From the NCBI GenBank assembly GCA_019894875.1, contig JAGXNR010000129.1:1-7652 (forward strand): 7,652 nucleotides of DNA, written 5' to 3'. Every line of letters begins with the position of its first letter. Within the stretch, counting starts at the first letter, position 1. The notes under the pieces were generated by a model. The model searched no databases. It was not told the origin of the DNA and saw nothing but the letters and a program-made list of their open reading frames with translations. Position numbers and translations under genes: made by a program. Positions 6,207-7,652 of this stretch are shown here, one piece after another. Source of the DNA: Promethearchaeota archaeon (GTDB taxonomy: Archaea; Asgardarchaeota; Lokiarchaeia; Sigynarchaeales; SOKP01).

Positions 6207-6362
6207 TTATTTCTCTTTTTTTATCTTTACGTCTGTTCGCTGAACCCCTACTTCTCGATTGGGTGGTATTGCAGCTCCACAGTTATCTTTTTTTGGCTCA
6301 TTTTCTTTAAAAGCTTTATCTAATTCTGCTTCTAATTCATCATCTGATATTTCATTTGGCAT
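6207..6362 (-). CDS. 51-residue small acidic/basic protein, function unknown
   Basis: A short gene from ATG 6360-6362 to TAA 6207-6209. The N-terminal half is acidic and likely helical (MPNEISDDELEAELDKAFKE). A linker with the single cysteine, DNCGAAIPPNRE (26-37), leads to a lysine-rich tail ending KIKKEK. I recognise no family. It has no signal peptide or membrane segment. Support for a real gene comes from the TATA-like box centred 27 bases before the ATG, the spacing of a leaderless archaeal transcript, and from a strongly amphipathic, non-random composition. It lies between the kinase remnant and the FTR gene with its own promoter. A small regulator, redox partner or antitoxin-like peptide are all possible; none is shown. 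Confidence 0.55.
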   Translation of the reverse strand: MPNEISDDELEAELDKAFKENEPKKDNCGAAIPPNREVGVQRTDVKIKKEK

Positions 6363-6382
6363 AGTTAACAAAGAAAAAGGGG

Positions 6383-6395
6383 AAATATATAAAAA
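6383..6395 (-). promoter_or_regulatory. TATA box of the 51-residue gene
   Basis: On the minus strand TTTTTATATATTT is centred at 6389, 27 bases before the A of the ATG at 6362. This is one of the clearest TATA boxes in the window. It implies a leaderless mRNA, consistent with the pyrimidine-rich, non-Shine-Dalgarno sequence just before the ATG. Confidence 0.6.
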
Positions 6396-6438
6396 TTTAG
6401 ATTATGAAATATTGGTATTCTGATTATACCTATCTAAG

Positions 6439-6459
6439 AAAAAGAGAACCAGAAAAAAA
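6439..6459 (-). terminator. T-rich terminator of the Grx-FTR operon
   Basis: Read on the minus strand, a run of seven T (6459-6453), CTGGTTCTC and a run of five T (6443-6439) begin about 20 bases after the FTR stop. Archaeal RNA polymerase terminates at such T-tracts without a hairpin. The position between the FTR gene and the next promoter supports the call. Confidence 0.5.
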
Positions 6460-6479
6460 GATAAACTTATTTAGTTTGA

Positions 6480-6836
6480 TTAAAAATATTCTAATGCCGC
6501 ATTTTCTTTTTCAATGGGGCGTCTTTCTGGAACAATAATATAATTTATACCCTTATCATAGAAATCAGGACTCATATAAAGATTACAATAACATGCTAAG
6601 TAATCTTTTATATCTAAAGCCGCATAATCACATGGACATATAAGATCTCTGTCTAAGTCTCTTTTACCACTTGCAAGTCTACATGGGCAAGATTGATAAC
6701 CTAAGTTTATCTTGTTATCAACTAAACCATCAATTAAATCTTCAAATGTTCCTTTTTCTTCATTTAAAATCCAATTATTCTTTTCTGCGACTTGGCTAAC
6801 ATATAATCTCATTCCTTCTTTCGTTTCCATATCCAT
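6480..6836 (-). CDS. Ferredoxin:thioredoxin reductase catalytic (beta) subunit-like protein
   Basis: This 118-residue protein has the cysteine pattern of FTR catalytic subunits: SCPCRL (Cys50, Cys52), ICPCDY (Cys67, Cys69) and ACYCNL (Cys82, Cys84). By analogy with plant-type FTR, Cys50, Cys67, Cys69 and Cys82 should hold a [4Fe-4S] cluster, and Cys52-Cys84 should be the active disulfide. FTR passes single electrons from ferredoxin to reduce a thioredoxin disulfide. Two oddities stand out. Spacing is CPC-x14-CPC-x12-CxC, not the classic x16 and x8. The residue between the last two cysteines is Tyr instead of His. No variable (alpha) subunit gene is in the window. GAGGGG lies six bases before the ATG, ten bases after the glutaredoxin-like gene. 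Its thiol partner is probably that neighbour or a PDO. Confidence 0.85.
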   Translation of the reverse strand: MDMETKEGMRLYVSQVAEKNNWILNEEKGTFEDLIDGLVDNKINLGYQSCPCRLASGKRDLDRDLICPCDYAALDIKDYLACYCNLYMSPDFYDKGINYIIVPERRPIEKENAALEYF

Positions 6837-6842
6837 AAAAAT

Positions 6843-6848
6843 CCCCTC
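6843..6848 (-). promoter_or_regulatory. Shine-Dalgarno sequence of the FTR gene
   Basis: On the minus strand GAGGGG, six bases before the ATG at 6836, is the strongest ribosome binding site in this operon. It overlaps the TGA stop (6847-6849) of the glutaredoxin-like gene, indicating coupled translation, and favours the first ATG over the one two codons later. Confidence 0.65.
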
Positions 6849-7158
6849 AACTCTCTAATAATTCTTCATATTTATTTGGATTATAACCAACTACATGACC
6901 TTTTTCGCATACAAGAAAAGGATAGGATATTCTTGAATTGTATGTAGATTGCAAGTAATCTATTAACTTCGATTTATCTGCGCGTTCAATCTTATCAACA
7001 TCTATGTATCTATATTTCATTTTCCTATCGTCCAGAAACCCTTTACACTTTTTACACCACATACAAGTTGAAAGAGTAAAAATGAGTATGTTTTTTTCGG
7101 ATCCTTTCTCGCCTTTAACTTCTTTAGCTAATGTATCTATTAAATTTTCCACTGACAT
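6847..7158 (-). CDS. Glutaredoxin-like protein with CMWC active site, first gene of the Grx-FTR operon
   Basis: This is a small thioredoxin-fold protein, 103 residues from ATG 7156-7158 (107 from an in-frame TTG at 7170, used for numbering here). The first strand, NILIFTLS, leads into TCMWCKKCKGFL with Cys36, Cys39 and a third Cys42. YRYIDVD follows as the second strand, then SYPFLV with the cis-Pro Pro84, then GYNPNKYEELL as the C-terminal helix. This order is that of glutaredoxins and NrdH-type redoxins. It is probably the direct disulfide substrate of the FTR encoded ten bases downstream, although a glutathione-like partner cannot be excluded. A short lysine-rich N-terminal extension precedes the fold. 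No Shine-Dalgarno sequence precedes either start; a weak TATTATGTA element about 27 bases before the ATG favours that start. Confidence 0.82.
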   Translation of the reverse strand: MSVENLIDTLAKEVKGEKGSEKNILIFTLSTCMWCKKCKGFLDDRKMKYRYIDVDKIERADKSKLIDYLQSTYNSRISYPFLVCEKGHVVGYNPNKYEELLES

Positions 7159-7179
7159 CGTTATCGACAAAAATTATTT

Positions 7180-7190
7180 TTTACATAATA
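7180..7190 (-). promoter_or_regulatory. Weak TATA-like box of the Grx-FTR operon
   Basis: On the minus strand TATTATGTAA is centred about 27 bases before the ATG at 7158. It is a poor match, but it is the best-placed element and would produce a leaderless transcript. The rest of 7191-7386, between the divergent redox genes, is AT-rich with T-runs and no gene. Confidence 0.25.
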
Positions 7191-7386
7191 GAAGTTCTTA
7201 ATTACACTTATTCAATAAAAGAACCAGAACAATTAATAATCTAATGGTAATAATTTATTAAAAATCACAAATCTTATGTTCAAAATCTAAGTCAATTGGA
7301 TTTTTTTTTATTAATTATTAATTTTTTAGTGATTTGCTTGAGTGTCTTTATTTGTACAACTTTTCTTCTTATAGATATAGATAGTA

Positions 7387-7396
7387 TTTTTATATT
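7387..7396 (+). promoter_or_regulatory. TATA box of the right-edge glutaredoxin-like gene
   Basis: TTTTTATATT is centred 26-27 bases before the ATG at 7418, the spacing expected for a leaderless archaeal gene. No Shine-Dalgarno sequence precedes the ATG. Confidence 0.55.
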
Positions 7397-7417
7397 ATTA
7401 TAAACTGTTGTTTAATT

Positions 7418-7652
7418 ATGTCTAAAGCAAATATTCCTATTGTGATTACGAAGGAAGACTGTCATCGATGTCATGAACTAAAGGATTGGCTTAAGGAGAA
7501 CGATGTAAAATATATAGAACGCGATATAGATGACGAAGAATTTGTTAGTGAATTATTACATGATAAGAATTTCCTTGGAACATTTTGTGATGCAGATGGA
7601 TGCATTGTAAATACTCCTGCGGTTTTACATAAGGGAAAATATTGGTTTAAAG
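7418..7652 (+). CDS. Glutaredoxin-like protein with CHRC site, C-terminus beyond the right edge
   Basis: The first 78 residues are present. IPIVITKEDCHRCHELKDWL gives a glutaredoxin/NrdH-type first strand and the active site Cys15-His-Arg-Cys18 at the start of the first helix. VKYIERDID is the second strand, and NTPAVL (65-70) holds the cis-Pro Pro67, followed by KGKYWFK. Two more cysteines, Cys57 and Cys62, flank an acidic DADG turn just before the cis-Pro strand, an unusual place for a second pair. The open frame is not in doubt. It is transcribed divergently from the Grx-FTR operon with a TATA box of its own. Some small redoxins of this kind serve anaerobic ribonucleotide reductase; the gene to the right would tell. 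Only the thioredoxin fold is firmly supported. Confidence 0.8.
   Translation, partial: MSKANIPIVITKEDCHRCHELKDWLKENDVKYIERDIDDEEFVSELLHDKNFLGTFCDADGCIVNTPAVLHKGKYWFK

Noticed and set aside
7004..7201. Open frame of 65 codons on the plus strand
   Set aside because: It is antisense to the CMWC glutaredoxin-like gene and has no recognisable features.
7191..7386. Riboswitch or small gene in the divergent gap
   Set aside because: Only short frames of a few codons and T-rich runs are present, with no stable GC-containing fold that I can see.
1..7652. tRNA, rRNA, CRISPR array, insertion sequence or phage genes
   Set aside because: I found no cloverleaf-like segments, regularly spaced repeats, transposase or integrase motifs, or terminal inverted repeats.

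Overview
The window looks like a stretch of an AT-rich archaeal chromosome (about one-third GC by eye). Several genes have a TATA-like box about 27 bases before the start codon, as expected for short-leader or leaderless archaeal transcripts. Two genes encode two-domain protein disulfide oxidoreductases, a family typical of archaea. I also see a ferredoxin:thioredoxin reductase catalytic subunit, a methyltransferase-like UroD protein and a broken sensor-kinase ATPase domain. This mix would suit an Asgard archaeon, perhaps a low-GC Lokiarchaeia-type genome, but there is no rRNA, tRNA or ribosomal protein to fix the taxonomy. Treat the organism call as an inference.

Layout. Bases 1-1544 (minus strand) hold a UroD/corrinoid-methyltransferase-like gene followed by an amidohydrolase_2-type gene that runs off the left edge. 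Bases 1745-2850 (plus) hold two different DinB-fold, four-helix-bundle proteins. Bases 2851-3028 separate convergent genes and carry two hairpins and a possible gene remnant. Bases 3029-4404 (minus) hold two overlapping, paralogous protein disulfide oxidoreductases. Bases 4570-5721 (minus) hold a MOT1-type molybdate/sulfate transporter. Bases 5722-6206 hold no intact gene but contain the remnant of a histidine-kinase ATPase domain on the plus strand. Bases 6207-6362 (minus) hold a 51-residue small protein gene. Bases 6480-7158 (minus) hold a glutaredoxin-like gene and a ferredoxin:thioredoxin reductase catalytic subunit, probably one operon. Bases 7159-7417 are a divergent promoter region. From 7418 (plus) another glutaredoxin-like gene runs off the right edge.

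The unifying theme is thiol-disulfide chemistry: five genes within about 4.6 kb carry CxxC or CxC redox sites. A reasonable inference is a ferredoxin-driven chain, with reduced ferredoxin passing electrons through the FTR subunit to the glutaredoxin-like partner and perhaps on to the disulfide oxidoreductases. The FTR has altered cysteine spacing and a Tyr in place of the usual His in its last CxC. The UroD-like protein carries HxH...C where family methyltransferases usually have a HxC...C zinc site. These two variants, the new small gene and the kinase remnant are the points most worth a second look.
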